DNA of 64,000 bases, from NCBI GenBank assembly GCA_024291935.2, contig CM044315.1:54410385-54474384 (forward strand), given 5' to 3'. Source of the stretch: Okapia johnstoni. Lineage: Eukaryota; Chordata; Mammalia; Artiodactyla; Giraffidae. Under the pieces are notes generated by a model. It saw only the letters and a list, made by a program, of their open reading frames with translations, was not told the DNA's origin and did no database searches. This document shows positions 1 through 11,067 of the stretch, piece after piece. The translations under genes and the position numbers were made by a program. Position 1 is the first letter of the stretch. Each line of letters starts with the position of its first letter.

Positions 1-1467
1 TGGGTTTTATTTCTTAGTCTTAATCTTCAAGGTACCATTAAGAGCTGTCTGCTGCTGCTGAGATTAGTTAGTGCAGTAGACAGTTAATGCTGAGCTCTTT
101 GAAATACCTTGTACATTTCACTCAGAATTTTTTAAATTCTTAAATAAAAATGAACCATCCCCTCAAAATAGGAAGAAAAGACTAGTGTAGCTTTTGTTGT
201 TGTTATTGTTGTTCATTTGCTTCATGTGGCAGGTATGAATCTTAATCAGATAAATTAGTAAAACCACATTTCATTATTGTTTGTAAATCATCTAATTTCT
301 ATTCTGAGAACCAAGTCACATTGAGTTTGTGAGAAATTCAACTTCAGGTAATTCCAGACTTTCTCCCACCCCCAGGTTTGTATTGAGGTTTTAAGGTCTT
401 ACTCCAGGTCCGGGCATTAGAACACTGATCACAAGGTATCTGCTCACATTTGTTATCAGCTAGATTTTGCTGCAGCCACATGATCCCATCAAGTCCACCA
501 GTGTGTCATTTCCATGCCATGTGTAGAGCAGGGGCTCTTAAATAAAGGTAGGACCCCAAGCTTGGCATCTAACCCACCTGATTTATCATCCGGAGATTTC
601 CCCTGAAGCCCTGCTACAGCCTTGGGTACTTCCAGGGTGGACATAAGCATCCACTCTGTTCAAGAACCAGCAGACTTGTTTCCTCCCTGAGACCTAAGAA
701 AGCTTTTTCCTTTGGCGTACCTTCTGTCTCTCTTGGTTTCACATAGAGATACCAATTTCCACTCTCTTCAAGTTTTATTATCCTCAGTGGGCAAACAGAA
801 GCTAGGAAACCCTGCCAAAGACTTTTCATGTGGCAAGGATGCATGAAATGTGTTGTCTGCTTGAATGGAGGACAGAAAAGACAAAAATTCAAGGAGAAAA
901 AATGAAAATCTCAACTTTCAATTAATATCTCAAAAAAAAAAAAGAATCCATGTTAGCAAAATATCTACCAAACATCTTCCTTCTGCTTAAGAATATCTAT
1001 ATTTAGAGATTTCAGTGTTTCAACAGAGGTGACCTAGATTTTCTACCCTCCACCCTTCTCCCTGAAAACATCAGCTTAGGTACATTTCTGTCCTTTCTAT
1101 CTTATTCTTTGCCCAATGAAGGAAACATTCTGCTATAAAGTAGGAAAATGCCTAAACAGTATAATGTAAGGGATGGGAGGAAGGTATATCCCTACTCAAT
1201 GATACTTGTTTCTGTTACTGATGACTTCAGCACTATGACTATGTCTCAGTTAACTCAAACAGGGGCTCTGTATAAACCTAGAGGGGTGGGATGGGGAGGG
1301 AGGTTCAAGAGGGAGGATACATATATACATCTATGGCTGATTCTTATTGATGTTTGACAGAGAAACAACAAAATTCTCAATTTTCTCAAAATTCTGAAAA
1401 AAGCAATTATCCTTAAATTAAAAAATAATACATTTTTTAAAATGCTTTGAATTAAGGCATAGCTATG
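1..1467. other. Unique AT-rich sequence, no gene seen
   Basis: I see no recognisable repeat family and no convincing coding frame here. The open frames are short and lack codon structure. A short GTT-rich run near 195-213 is the only low-complexity feature. Confidence 0.6.
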
Positions 1468-1475
1468 GGGTACTT

Positions 1476-1699
1476 GAGACTTTCCTGGTGCCTCAGTGAT
1501 GAAGAATCCACCTGCCAATGCAGGATGCATGAGAGATGTGGGTTCGCTCACTGTGTCAGGAAGATCCCCTGGAGGAGGAAATGGCAAACCACTCCAGTAT
1601 TCTTGTCTGGGAAATCCCACAGACAGAGGAGCCTGGTGGGCTACAGCTCATGAGATTGCAAAAGAGTGGACACGACTTAATGACTAAACAACAACACCA
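1476..1699 (+). mobile_element. Bov-tA SINE
   Basis: A tRNA-Glu-derived head (ttcctggtgcctcag, then a decayed B-box gggttcgctc) is followed by the ruminant body: GATCCCCTGGAGGAGGAAATGG, the CCAGTATTCTTG motif, GGAGCCTGGTGGGCTACAG and a GTGGACACGACTTAATGACT end with a CAACAACA tail. An 8 bp direct repeat, gggtactt, flanks it at 1468-1475 and 1700-1707 and is the likely TSD. It is non-coding and moderately diverged. Confidence 0.9.
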
Positions 1700-1729
1700 G
1701 GGTACTTAAAAATAACCCAAGGATTCAAC

Positions 1730-1880
1730 TATTCATTCAACGAATATTTACTGATGACATACATATGTCAGACACTCTGCTGGCACAAGATATACTACAG
1801 TAAATAAGCAAGCATGGTTCCCTTTGCAAGGAGTCTACAGTCTACTTTGAAGAGAGACATGGTAAAACATTTCTAAAATG
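1730..1880 (-). mobile_element. L2 LINE 3' end fragment
   Basis: The motif cattcattcaacgaatattta followed by tgtcagacactctgctgg and then ggagtctacagtcta is the reverse complement of the L2 3' end (tgcctggcacatagtaggcgctcaataaat type). The copy is old and diverged. Confidence 0.6.
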
Positions 1881-2814
1881 ATTATGTGATTACAGTCATA
1901 AGGACTATGAAAGGAAAATGGAGAAAGCTATGAGAATATACAATAGGGGACTCTTGTAATAGGGACTTTCTGGTGAAGCAGCTTTTAGACCAGAACTTAA
2001 AAAGTAAATGAGGAGGAGAGGAGGGTTTTAAAGCATTGCACACAGCAAGTCTGGAGGCTTGAAATAAAATGTTGTTTAGAATTGAAAAAAAAAAAAAAAA
2101 AAACCTCTGGTAGTTGAATCCTAAAGACAGCATGCCTCAAAGTGAGACCAGAAGTTGAACAAGGGCTAGGAGTAGTCAGGGCTGTGTAAACCATAAGAAA
2201 GATCTTGGTATTTATCCAAAAAGGCACTGAAGTTTGTTTTAAGCAGAGCAATGAATGATCAGGTTTCTGTTTAAGAATTTCAGCTGCTGTGCAGAAAATG
2301 AATTGGAGAGAGGCAAAGACTGAATATGTAAAACATTATGCCATTATCAGCTATTAGCATCCTAGTCTCTCAAATTCTTTCTAAGTAGCTGTTGATACAC
2401 AAGTGTGACAATTAAGGCCCTCAGACTGAGAGTCCTCACAATTCCACATCATTACTGAACTGCTCCTCTCTATGTATATCTTTCTTCTTTTTCTCACACC
2501 CCTTTTCTTATAATAAAGTCTCTTCTTGGCATAACAGGTCCATTGCCAGGATCCCTGTCTTAATCAGGGAGGTTCACAAACCCTTGCCAATTAAGCCTCG
2601 TCTCACTCTTACCACTGGTGCCCTATGACCATGGACTGGAGTCCTGCCCCTGAACTCTAGTCTAGGGGATGATGCTTTGTTATCTGCCAAGAGGTTCAGC
2701 TGATAATGCCTCTTCTAAGACTTCATGTAACTATGCTTCATGTTTTGAGACACTCCCTACACTCTACTGACACCTCCTAGTTCAATGTAATATCACTTCT
2801 TGCCTCAGTTATCC
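1881..2814. other. Unassigned sequence with one poly-A run
   Basis: No gene is recognised. The stretch 2390-2700 has an LTR-like texture (aataaagtctcttcttgg near 2512), but I cannot place it in a family. A 19-base A run lies at 2085-2103. Confidence 0.5.
2085..2103 (+). repeat. Poly-A homopolymer
   Basis: An uninterrupted run of A. No retroelement body is recognisable directly upstream, so its origin is unclear. It produces a phenylalanine-rich spurious frame on the minus strand. Confidence 0.95.
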
Positions 2815-3062
2815 AAACTGTCTACTGACGCATCTTCCTTTATCAGGTCTTGCTTCCCTCCAATGCTTTGACTCACACTGACACAAAAATCTCTAAACCA
2901 AAAATTTTGCTGTGTCAGCCTGCTTCAATGGTCTCACATTTCTTATAGACAAATGCAAACTCCTCAATGTCATACGAGGCTCTTTATAACTGCACCCCAC
3001 TTACCTTTTCAGTCTTGTCTCACACTCTCCTTTGCACTCGATGTTTCAGTAATCCTTAACTT
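2815..3062 (+). mobile_element. L2 LINE 3' region
   Basis: The order of motifs resembles the L2 3' region: gcaaactcctcaatgtcatacgaggctctttataactgcacccc, then ccttttcagtcttgtctcacactctcctttgcactcg. It matches in order but with many substitutions. A Bov-tA starts just downstream. Confidence 0.6.
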
Positions 3063-3080
3063 ATTTAAGAATTTAAGTAG

Positions 3081-3279
3081 TGTTCGTTGCTCAGTCGTGT
3101 TTGACTCTTTGCAACCCCATGGATTGTAGCCTGCCAGACTCCTCTGTCCATGGAACTCTCCAGGCAAGAATACCCGAGTGGATTGCCATTTCCTCTTCCA
3201 GATGATCTTCCCGACCCAGGGCTCAAACCCAGGTCCCCTGCAATGCACACAGATTCTTTACTGTCTGAGCCACCAAGAG
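3081..3279 (-). mobile_element. Bov-tA SINE
   Basis: Reverse complement of a Bov-tA: GTTGCTCAGTCGTG at the 3' side, CTCCTCTGTCCATGG, CCAGGCAAGAATAC, TGATCTTCCCGACCCAGG, and the tRNA-like head ending in gagccaccaag. A 9 bp TSD, tttaagtag, is present at 3072-3080 and 3280-3288. Confidence 0.92.
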
Positions 3280-3288
3280 TTTAAGTAG

Positions 3289-3855
3289 AGGCTGGACCTA
3301 CTGGGGTACTCAGCTCACTGGAGCATGTTGGAAACACTGGCTTGCTAACTTGGGTCTTTTTGTTTATGCTGGTGTTGCTCCTATAAAAAGAGTCAGCTCC
3401 CACAAATGTAAATAAAAATATTCTCCTTGTTCCCCAGACACACTAAGTTAATAAGTCTTTCTACAAAACATATTTCTGCAAAATAACTAGAAGTTGGCAG
3501 TAAGTTGAATTTCCAAAACCAAATAATATGTGGCATAGAGCTGTTTATCAAGGATGAGTAGCTTATTATCTAAATTTTGCATTTTTAACACACCTCCCAA
3601 GAAGCTCTGTGATTCAAAACACACACAAACTGAAGAGATGAAAATGGGGAACATTTCACTGAATAATTCCACAATATCGACTCTGCTTTGACCCTGCTGA
3701 AGTGAATTACTAAGTGAATGTGTTTTGCATATAATTTTTTGTAATAGAAAAATCAATTTCTCCCTGGCCCCAAGAAATAAATATTGAATGAATAGTTTTT
3801 AAATATCCATTTTAAGGGGTGACAAAATGTTAGTCTGCCTAACAGGCCCTGATTC
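3289..3855. other. Unique sequence, no gene seen
   Basis: AT-rich sequence without a recognised family. The 89-codon minus-strand frame here has no codon or domain support. Confidence 0.5.
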
Positions 3856-4117
3856 TCGGCACGCTCTTGCAAGCCCCCTGTGCTTTTTCATGGCTATTTT
3901 CTCTCCCCAAAACAAACTTCATTGCCTCATGCTATTGCCTATTCAGCTTAACTAATATTCCCTTGAAGGGGACCTCCATGACCCTCAGACTAAGGCAGAC
4001 CACTCAGAATACTCATCTATCTTCTCATACTTTGCTTAGGATTTCACTGTGTCCCCATTCTTCCAGACCTTAAGGGGAATGTTCTATCTTCATTTTGTTG
4101 ATTTATATATCCCAAGG

Positions 4118-4636
4118 CCCTTCCTGGTGGCTCAAGTGGTAAAAAAACAAAAATCCACCTGCAATACAGGAGTTGCAAGAGACTCAGGTTTGACTCAGGT
4201 TTGATCCCTGAGTAGGGAAGATCCCCTGGAGGAGGGCATGGAAATCCACTGCAGTATTTTTTATATGGAGAATTACATGGACAGAGGAGAAGGCAATGGC
4301 ACCCCACTCCAGTACTCTTTTGCCTGGAAAAGCCCATGGACGGAGGAGCCTGGCAGGCTTCAGTCCATGGGGTCGCTAAGAGTCGGACACGACTGAGCGA
4401 CTTCACTTTCACTTTTCCCTTTCATTCATTGGAGAAGGAAACGGCAACCCATTCCAGTGTTCTTGCCTGGAGAATCCCAGGGACGGCGGAGCCTGGTGGG
4501 CTGCCGTCTATGGGGTCACACAGAGTCGGACACGACTGAAGCGACTTAGCACATGGACAGAGGAGCCTGGTGGGCTATAGTCCATGAAGTCATAAAGAGT
4601 TGGACATGACTGATGTGACTGAGCATACAGGCATGC
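4118..4636 (+). mobile_element. Bov-tA SINE interrupted by a BOV-A2
   Basis: The head (cccttcctggtggctcaag, A-rich expansion, gcaatacaggag, gatcccctggaggagg) runs to about 4288, and the body resumes at 4551 with acatggacagaggag and ends in ggacatgactgatgtgactgag. The outer flanks carry an imperfect 11 bp repeat, atat(c/t)ccaagg, at 4107-4117 and 4637-4647. This suggests insertion into the L2. Confidence 0.88.
4289..4550 (+). mobile_element. BOV-A2 SINE nested in Bov-tA
   Basis: Two A-type monomers are joined by a cttcactttcacttttccctttcattcattgg-type linker. Monomer one starts gagaaggcaatggcacc. Monomer two starts ggagaaggaaacggcaacc and ends gactgaagcgacttagc. The host motif acatggacagaggag is duplicated at 4275-4289 and 4551-4565 (14-15 bp), giving a clean TSD. 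The (AGC)n tail has only one unit. Confidence 0.95.
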
Positions 4637-4715
4637 ATATTCCAAGGACTTAGACCAGTGCCTAGAACATAGAAGTTTCTCAGTAACTATTGGATGAATA
4701 AATAAATACATGAAT

Positions 4716-5179
4716 AAAAGATTACTCCATGTTAGACCTCCTAATTCTTTGACTGAACTGCCCCCGTCATTTATCTTTATAACTTACAGTTACCATCTTC
4801 TGCTTAAAGCTGTGTCTATGAACTGAATGAATGAAAATTTAGAATTAACTGTACCTGCACCCAGGCACATGGACATTTTCAACCATGAACACAGAAAAAG
4901 TAAATGAGAAGACACTAAACAGCATGGATTGTCCCTTGCATAATCTTATTTATGGCTAAACCTGCTCACATGTCTCCCCAGTTTTCATAGGGAACCCCCT
5001 ACTCCAGGCGTTGGGAAAACAGTTGAAGTCCCAACCCTGTAACTTCCAAAGAACTATAGCTAGTGTGGCTCCAATGAATTCAAAGCTACAGAGAATGGCA
5101 AGTCAAAACAGCTGCCTAGGAAATTATTGATGAACTAAGAAATTAGCAGTTTTCTTCTAGCTGATGCAATCACTCCAAG
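4716..5179. other. Unique sequence, no gene seen
   Basis: No family or coding sequence is recognised. Confidence 0.5.
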
Positions 5180-5353
5180 GTTGCAGTAAGTGCTTACTAT
5201 ATTCCAGGGCATTGTGCTGCCTTTTGCAAACACTATTTGATTTTAAAAAACCTTACAAGGTACGTTGCACTCATGTTATACCCATTCTATATATGAGAAA
5301 ACTGAGGCCCAGGGAAGTTAAATTGTTCAGGATCACCCAGTTAGGGAATGGCT
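5180..5353 (-). mobile_element. MIR SINE fragment
   Basis: Reads as antisense MIR: agtgcttactatattccaggg, then tatgagaaaactgaggcccagg, then gatcacccagttagggaatgg. It is diverged, and a Bov-tA lies directly against its 3' side. Confidence 0.75.
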
Positions 5354-5596
5354 GGGCTTCCCAGGTGGCACTAGTGGTAAAAAAAAGAAACAAAACAAAA
5401 AACCCTCCTCCCAATGCAGGAGACATAAGAGATGTGAGTTCGATCCTTGGGTCAGAAATATCTCCCAGAGGAGGGCATGGCAACCCACGCCAGCATTTTT
5501 GCCTGGAAAATCCCATGGGACAGAAGAGCCTGGTGGGCTACAGTCCATGGGGTCACAAAGAGTCAGACACAACTGAAGCAACTTAGCATGCACACA
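5354..5596 (+). mobile_element. Bov-tA SINE with internal A-rich expansion
   Basis: The head gggcttcccaggtggcactagtggta is followed by about 22 A-rich bases (5379-5402), then ccaatgcaggagac, gagttcgatccttgg, and the standard body ending in gactttag-type cttagcatgca. The A-rich tract sits inside the tRNA-derived region, between the A-box and B-box equivalents. Confidence 0.9.
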
Positions 5597-6599
5597 GAAC
5601 CAAAATTCCAAATGGATCTGACTCCGATATTCAGACACCCTTAAGAGAGCTTAGTCCTCCTACCTCCCACCCTCCAATTAACTTCAAGAGAAAATGCAAA
5701 CTAGTTTCAAGAACCAAAACAAGTTAATGAAAAAGAAAATTAATTTTTCTGTTTATAATGTCATAATTCTTCCTTTTGGGTTCTTTTCAACCAGCTGTTG
5801 CATGCACTACTTTTGTGGTAAATAACATTTCTTTAAACAGAAAAGATTTCTCACTCTGTTTACATCTAAAATTATTTAAGAATGATTAGGAAGCATACAG
5901 GAAAAAATATCTAACGAAATGACTTTGAATGCATTCTATAAAGTACATGAAACAGAACCATTGAAAGATCGTGCCATTATTTCAAAAAGAAATACGTTAC
6001 AATTGCTTAAGTTATTATTAATAACAGGCTTATTAATAAATTTGTAATACTATTAAGTGTAAACAACCCATGAATTGTGGAATATTCTGTGGAGAGAGAG
6101 GTTAGTGTATTGATTAAAGGGAAAAATAAACTTAGCAAATGCTAAAAATAATACTGACTGTCAAAAAGAAGTATTACCCTGGGGAGTGTGAGGGGGGAGA
6201 TAGTAACCCTGAAGATATTGAAGTAGGGCCACGCTTTCTCCCTGAGACCTTGGAGAAGGATGTGTGGGCCTGCAAGTATATTTAGAGGGGACTAAGCAGG
6301 AAACACATTCTATGTTGATACAAACCGAGCCATTGGAAACTAAGCCAGTGAAGGTGACAATGATAAAGCTAAACATATGCCAGGGTCTGTACTAGACTCT
6401 TTACATGGATCTTCACAGATTTTCAACAGAGAGAGCTCAAAATCAATGAAAGACACAGCTTTGGGAGATCAAAGATGTTTTCATTTGAATTAAAGATTTA
6501 AAACAACAATTGTTAAAAATCATTTAGACCTTGGCAAGCAATAAATAAGAAAATTTGTTTGAACTTACTATATTTCTAACACTTCATTAGAAGTCGTGA
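5597..6599. other. Unique AT-rich sequence, no gene seen
   Basis: No coding frame of substance. A weak antisense MIR-like patch (ccagggtctgtactagactctttacatgg) lies near 6379-6410, too diverged to call firmly. Confidence 0.5.
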
Positions 6600-6990
6600 C
6601 AAGCTTTTTCAAAAGTATGCTCTGATATCAGAGGGCCATATAATCTACGAAGGAGTTAAATCTAACAAGTGAAGTTAAAATACAGTAATAGTTCAGATAA
6701 AGGAAATTTATATGAGGTCTAATAAGGCAGGCAGCATTGGATCTGTGCCTTATGAGAAGTACAGGAATTAGATGAATGCGGGCAAAAGAGAGAGACTGCT
6801 ATAGACCTAAGGGATCACATGAGCAAAGCAACACAGAAGAAATTCAATGTGCCTTATTAAAGGCTATAAACATAAGATTTGACTGGTTGGAATTAAGAAC
6901 AGGTTCTGGGGAGAAATGAGAAAGAGTTAGACCTATAAATTGGAATGAGATTATGGTAAGCCTTAATTAATTAAAATATGAAGTACTTGA
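6600..6990 (-). mobile_element. L2 LINE fragment, old
   Basis: Motifs in antisense L2 order: gagaagtacaggaattagatgaatgcgggca, gagcaaagcaacacagaag, then aggctataaacataagatttgactgg. These correspond loosely to the complement of the L2 3' region. Divergence is high. Confidence 0.4.
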
Positions 6991-7149
6991 ATTCTAATTG
7001 GTCTTTGCAGTTTCTCCATCACTCCATCCATCTCGCTGAAATCTAAGTGAGTAACTGCCCATCCAGACACCGACTGAGTAGCTTCCATCTATATTCATTG
7101 CTAATTCAATCGCTTCATGTCCAATTGCTGTTCAATAACTCCAACTAGG

Positions 7150-7410
7150 GGACTTCCCTGGTGGTCCAGTGGTTAAGAATATGCTGCCGATGCAGGGGAT
7201 ATGATTTGATCCCTTGTCCAGAAACTAGGATCCCACATGCCGTGCACCACAACTACTGAAGCCCACGTGCCCTAGAACCCATGCTCTGTAAGAGAAGCCA
7301 CCGCAGTGAAAAGCCCGGGCACCACTGGAGAGTAGCCCGCATTCATGGCAACTAGAGAAAGCCCACACGCACTACAACAAAGAACTAGTGCAGCCAAAAA
7401 AAAAAAAAAT
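7150..7410 (+). mobile_element. CHR-type (CHR-2) SINE
   Basis: tRNA-Glu-derived head gacttccctggtggtccagtgg, degraded B box atttgatccc, then the body with cacaactactgaagcccacg, gagaagccaccgcag, aactagagaaagcccacacgc and an A-rich end. A 10 bp TSD, tccaactagg, lies at 7140-7149 and 7411-7420. The CHR family is shared by cetaceans, hippos and ruminants, so it predates Bov-tA and BovB insertions. Confidence 0.88.
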
Positions 7411-7420
7411 TCCAACTAGG

Positions 7421-8190
7421 ATTTGAAACAGGTATAGAGGTAGTACCATATCCCTTATGTGGAAATAAGAAATTGATGCCCAAAGAAAGTTTCTCTTCCT
7501 AATAACAGCATCCTCTGCATGGTATCAAGCCTCTCAGTCCATGCAACAGCTTCCCTGGCCCTCAGTGCCTGCCTCCTGGAGGAAAGCAAGGGTATCACTG
7601 TGCAGAGAGTCCAGACGTGTTAACATGAACCATGGGATTCATCAGCCTAAGACGCCACCTGGTAAGCACAGCTCACCCATAAATCCAGCCCAAGCCTGTC
7701 ATGATCTACTCAGAGAGTCTCTGAAAATAGAATGTTCTACACAGCAAAGCAGTTTTCTTTCTCACATTTGGTGGGGAGTGGAAGGCACGTTTTCCAAAGA
7801 CAGAATAATGTGAATGTGAAAGCTGGACTCCTATATAACTCGGCACCCTTTCTGCCATCATAGCAAGCCACCTCTGTCAAATGTGCTGAGTCTCATGTCA
7901 ACAGTAGTAACTATGTGGGAAAAGATGCTCCTTGTAGCCACTGAGGGCTGTCGTAGTGAAAGATACTGAAAACTCGAGCACTGTTAGATGGTGAATTTGT
8001 CACTCTAAGTAGGATAATGTCTAATGGTGGTAAAGAAAATGAAGCAAACACCTGACATTAAATCTCTTTTATGGTATTTTCATATAAATTGAAGAAACAC
8101 CTACATAATACCTAACCTTAGGAAGGAACATGAAAAGAAAAATATAGTCCTTAGTGACATGGACTTTCATACTGGATGGGATGTTCAGGA
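7421..8190. other. Unique sequence containing an exon-like interval
   Basis: No repeat is recognised. An interval at 7509-7661 is bounded by splice-like signals and is open in one frame (see findings). There is no independent evidence of a gene. Confidence 0.4.
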
Positions 8191-8199
8191 TCATTAATA

Positions 8200-8540
8200 A
8201 CAACTCTTTTGCCAGGTGAAGAAATTGAGACCTAGAAAAGGAAAGACATTTGACCCAAATCCATATCACTTTTATAGGCAGAGCACAACTATTTGGCTAA
8301 ATGTCTTGCTTTTTCTAATGATGTCATGCTAGTAGCAAACATTTGCAGTCCATAAAACAATAGGGCATGTATTGTTATAGTTGATTTTTACTGCAACTTT
8401 GTGAGGTTTATTATCATCCCCTTCACACAGATCCAAAACCCAAGGCTCAGAAAAAATCAATTGACATGTCAAAGAGCTCATGAAAAAGGTAGGGCTCACA
8501 CCTGCATCTTCAGCCCAACATTCTGAGTCAGTTCCCAGTA
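8200..8540 (-). mobile_element. Two MIR-like fragments
   Basis: ttgccaggtgaagaaattgagacctag (about 8211) and tttgtgaggtttattatcatcccc with ccaaggctcagaaaaa (about 8398-8455) fit antisense MIR or a related tRNA-core SINE. Both are strongly diverged. Confidence 0.4.
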
Positions 8541-8698
8541 CCATATTTTCCCAGTGTCTTGCAGACAGAACTCAATAGAAACCTCTCCACTTCCCCAGTG
8601 TACCTATACAGGTGAATGTAGCTATTAAAAGGAGGCAGCCATTCACCAACCCCTTCATTCCGGAAGTGGTGCTAAGCACAAGCAGAAATGAGTGCTAG

Positions 8699-8840
8699 AG
8701 ATGGTTAGACAGCAACACCAACTCAATGGACATGAATCTGAGTAAACTCCAGGAGATAGTGAAGGACAGAGGAGCCTGGAGTGCTGCAGTCCATGGGGTC
8801 ATGAAGAGTTGGACACAACTTAGTGACTGAACAACAACAA
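8699..8840 (+). mobile_element. BovB LINE 3' end fragment
   Basis: The last about 140 bp of BovB: actcaatggacatgaatctgag, ctccaggagatagtgaagg, gctgcagtccatggggtc, gttggacacaacttagtgac, ending in a CAACAACAA tail. It is non-coding. Confidence 0.88.
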
Positions 8841-8848
8841 ATATAGTT

Positions 8849-8944
8849 GGATAAGATCATAGAGATGGTGAGGGACAGGAAAGCCTGGCATGTTGTAGTC
8901 TATAGAGTCGAAAAGAGTTGAACATGACTGAATAACAACAACAA
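8849..8944 (+). mobile_element. Second BovB/Bov-tA-type 3' tail, tandem
   Basis: Immediately after the previous tail comes a second, more diverged copy of the same terminus: agatggtgagggacaggaaagcctgg, gttgtagtctatagagtcg, gttgaacatgactgaataac, (CAA)n. It begins inside the 3' terminal block, so it is a separate severely truncated insertion or a tandem duplication. Confidence 0.75.
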
Positions 8945-9486
8945 GAGTTTAGAGAGTGTTGGGAAAAGCAATTCCTACTCACGAGGGCTCTGTCTCAACC
9001 TGAGCAAATCAGCATACACAGATCTTATATACAATGACCTGTGAACAAAAGCAACAAACTCAAGTTCATTGATCTTTAAGGATCCACGAACTACAGTCAG
9101 TCTTCCCAAAAAACAAATAAATGGACAAACAATGAAAGCACAAGTTGAATATTTCTTAAGAGAAAACTCTAGAGGTTACTTTTAACTTTTAAGACAGATT
9201 CTGTCAACTTTGCAAAAGCCCAGACTATCTAGACTTAATAAAAAAAATCCTGATTAACAGATATCCATGTCATAAAAAACGGAACCACAGTCATTATTTA
9301 ATAAATGCAATTTGCATAGAATCCTTCCAAAAATTAGGGATTCTACCAAGTAGTCCTTGCCCACAGTAAGGTTTTAATTTGCCAACTGTTCTAGATCAAA
9401 ATAGAAAGGATTCCTGCCCTGGTATCTCTTGCTGATGAACTCCACCCTTTCAGAGTCAGGCAGACTACTCCAAAAAGAATCTAGGC
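8945..9486. other. Unique sequence, no gene seen
   Basis: No coding sequence or family is recognised. Confidence 0.5.
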
Positions 9487-9494
9487 ATGCTCTT

Positions 9495-10296
9495 GCAAGA
9501 AATATCAATAACCTCAGATATGCAGATGACACCACCCTAATGGCAGAAAGTGAAGAGGAACTAGAGACTCTTGATGAAGATGAAAGAGGAGAATGGTTTA
9601 AAAAGCTGGCTTAAAACTCAATATTCAAAAAACTAAGATCATGGCATCTGGTCCCATCATTTCATGGCAAATAGATGGGGAAAAAATGGAAACAGTGACA
9701 GACTTTAATTTCTTGGGCTCCAAAATCACTGTGGGCAGTGACTGCAGCCATAAAATTAAAAGACACTTACTCCTTGGAATAAAAGCTATGACAAACTTAG
9801 ATAGTATTAAAAAAGCAGAGACATCACTTTGCCAACAAAAGTCCATCTAGTCAAAACTATGGTTTTTCCAGGAGTCATGTATGGATGTGAGAGTTGGACC
9901 ATAAAGAAGGCTGAGTGTCAAAGAATTGATACTTTCAACTGTGGTGCTGGAGAAGACTCTTCAGCGTCCCTTGGACAGCAAGGAGATCAAATCATTCAAT
10001 CCTAAAGGAAATCAACCCTGAATATTCATTGGAAGGACTGATGCTGAAGCTGAAGCTCCCATACTTTGGCCCCCTGATGAGAAGAACCAACTCATTGGAA
10101 AAAACCCTGATGTTGGGAAAGATTGAGGGCAGGAGGAGAAGGGGACAACAGAGGACAAGATGGTTGGATGGCATCACCAACTCAATGGACATGAGTTTGA
10201 GCAAACTCCAGGAGACAGTGAAGGACAGGGAGGCCTGGTGTGCTGCAGTGCATGGGGTCACAAAGAGTCAGATACAACTGAGTGACTGAACAACAA
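9495..10296 (+). mobile_element. BovB LINE, 5'-truncated within the RT domain
   Basis: Begins just before the YADD block of the RT. The translated piece at 9429-9614 holds [20 protein letters not shown], after which the frame is broken. Later pieces encode a FLGSKITV-type segment and the C-terminal block. It ends gactgaacaacaaa. A possible 8 bp TSD, atgctctt, is at 9487-9494 and 10297-10304. It is a dead copy. Confidence 0.93.
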
Positions 10297-10527
10297 ATGC
10301 TCTTATTGCAGCTGGCGATGCTGGCCCCGGGCAAACTTGAATAATCAATAAAATAGATATTGTTTATCATCTTCTAGAGCTGTCCTTATTCACATGAGTA
10401 CTTATTGTTCCTATACCAATATTTCCTCAGGAGCCAAAGTACATTGTGTGGTATTGATATCCATCACCTACAATCATTTTAAGGCTAATCGCTCCATGCT
10501 CAAGACATTGCTGAGAGAAAAATAAGA

Positions 10528-10680
10528 TTATTAAGCACCACGGTAGGTGCTTTATACATACTATATGTTATTTGCTCCTCAAAAACAACCTGACAGAGTA
10601 TACATGCTATCTTCATTTTGTAGATGGAGAAATTGATTTTTATGGAGATTAGGTATCATGTGTGTGGTCACATGCATAGT
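10528..10680 (-). mobile_element. MIR SINE fragment
   Basis: Antisense MIR order: ttaagcaccacggtaggtgctttatac, then cttcattttgtagatggagaaattg, then gtggtcacatgc. Moderate divergence. Confidence 0.65.
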
Positions 10681-11055
10681 CTTTTTCTCCTTTCAATGTA
10701 ACATGCTAAATGATCATCTAGTTAATCTACTAAGTAAATGGGTAAGATCTACATTTTTATGTAATATTTCAATATATTTAATATAGTAACAGAATGTATG
10801 TAGAAGCATTACTAATAATTTCATTGTTTACAGATTCCTCACACATTCAAAATCACAGTGATGCATCAACAAGGGAAAGAAAATATGAGTTCTTACCGTT
10901 CTCAGCAAATAAATGTAGGTTCTTCTGTAGCTGTATATTCCTTAAAAATTTAGAGTTTATATTTTTAACTTTCATTAACATGAAGACTAAAGGAAATAGC
11001 AGTTTGTGTATTTGGAATTCTTTTCCTGACAATGTTGTTAGATTTATCCTTCCCC
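10681..11055. other. Unique AT-rich sequence
   Basis: Nothing recognisable before the Bov-tA insertion. Confidence 0.5.
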
Positions 11056-11067
11056 TTAAATTAGAAG

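Larger units (their letters stand above)
3856..4715 (+). mobile_element. L2 LINE 3' end, split by nested SINEs
   Basis: The left part (about 3856-4117) resembles the L2 segment with cctgtgctttttcatggc and cttgaaggggacctccatgac. The right part (4637-4715) carries the typical L2 terminus: ccagtgcctagaacatagaag followed by a ggatgaataaataaatac tail. The two halves are separated by a Bov-tA that itself contains a BOV-A2, so this is the oldest layer of the nest. Confidence 0.6.

Noticed and set aside
1255..1687. Frames with GFSRQEYWSGLP or [16 protein letters not shown] peptides (also at many other positions)
   Set aside because: These recurrent peptides are accidental translations of Bov-tA, BOV-A2 and BovB 3' sequence, not host proteins.
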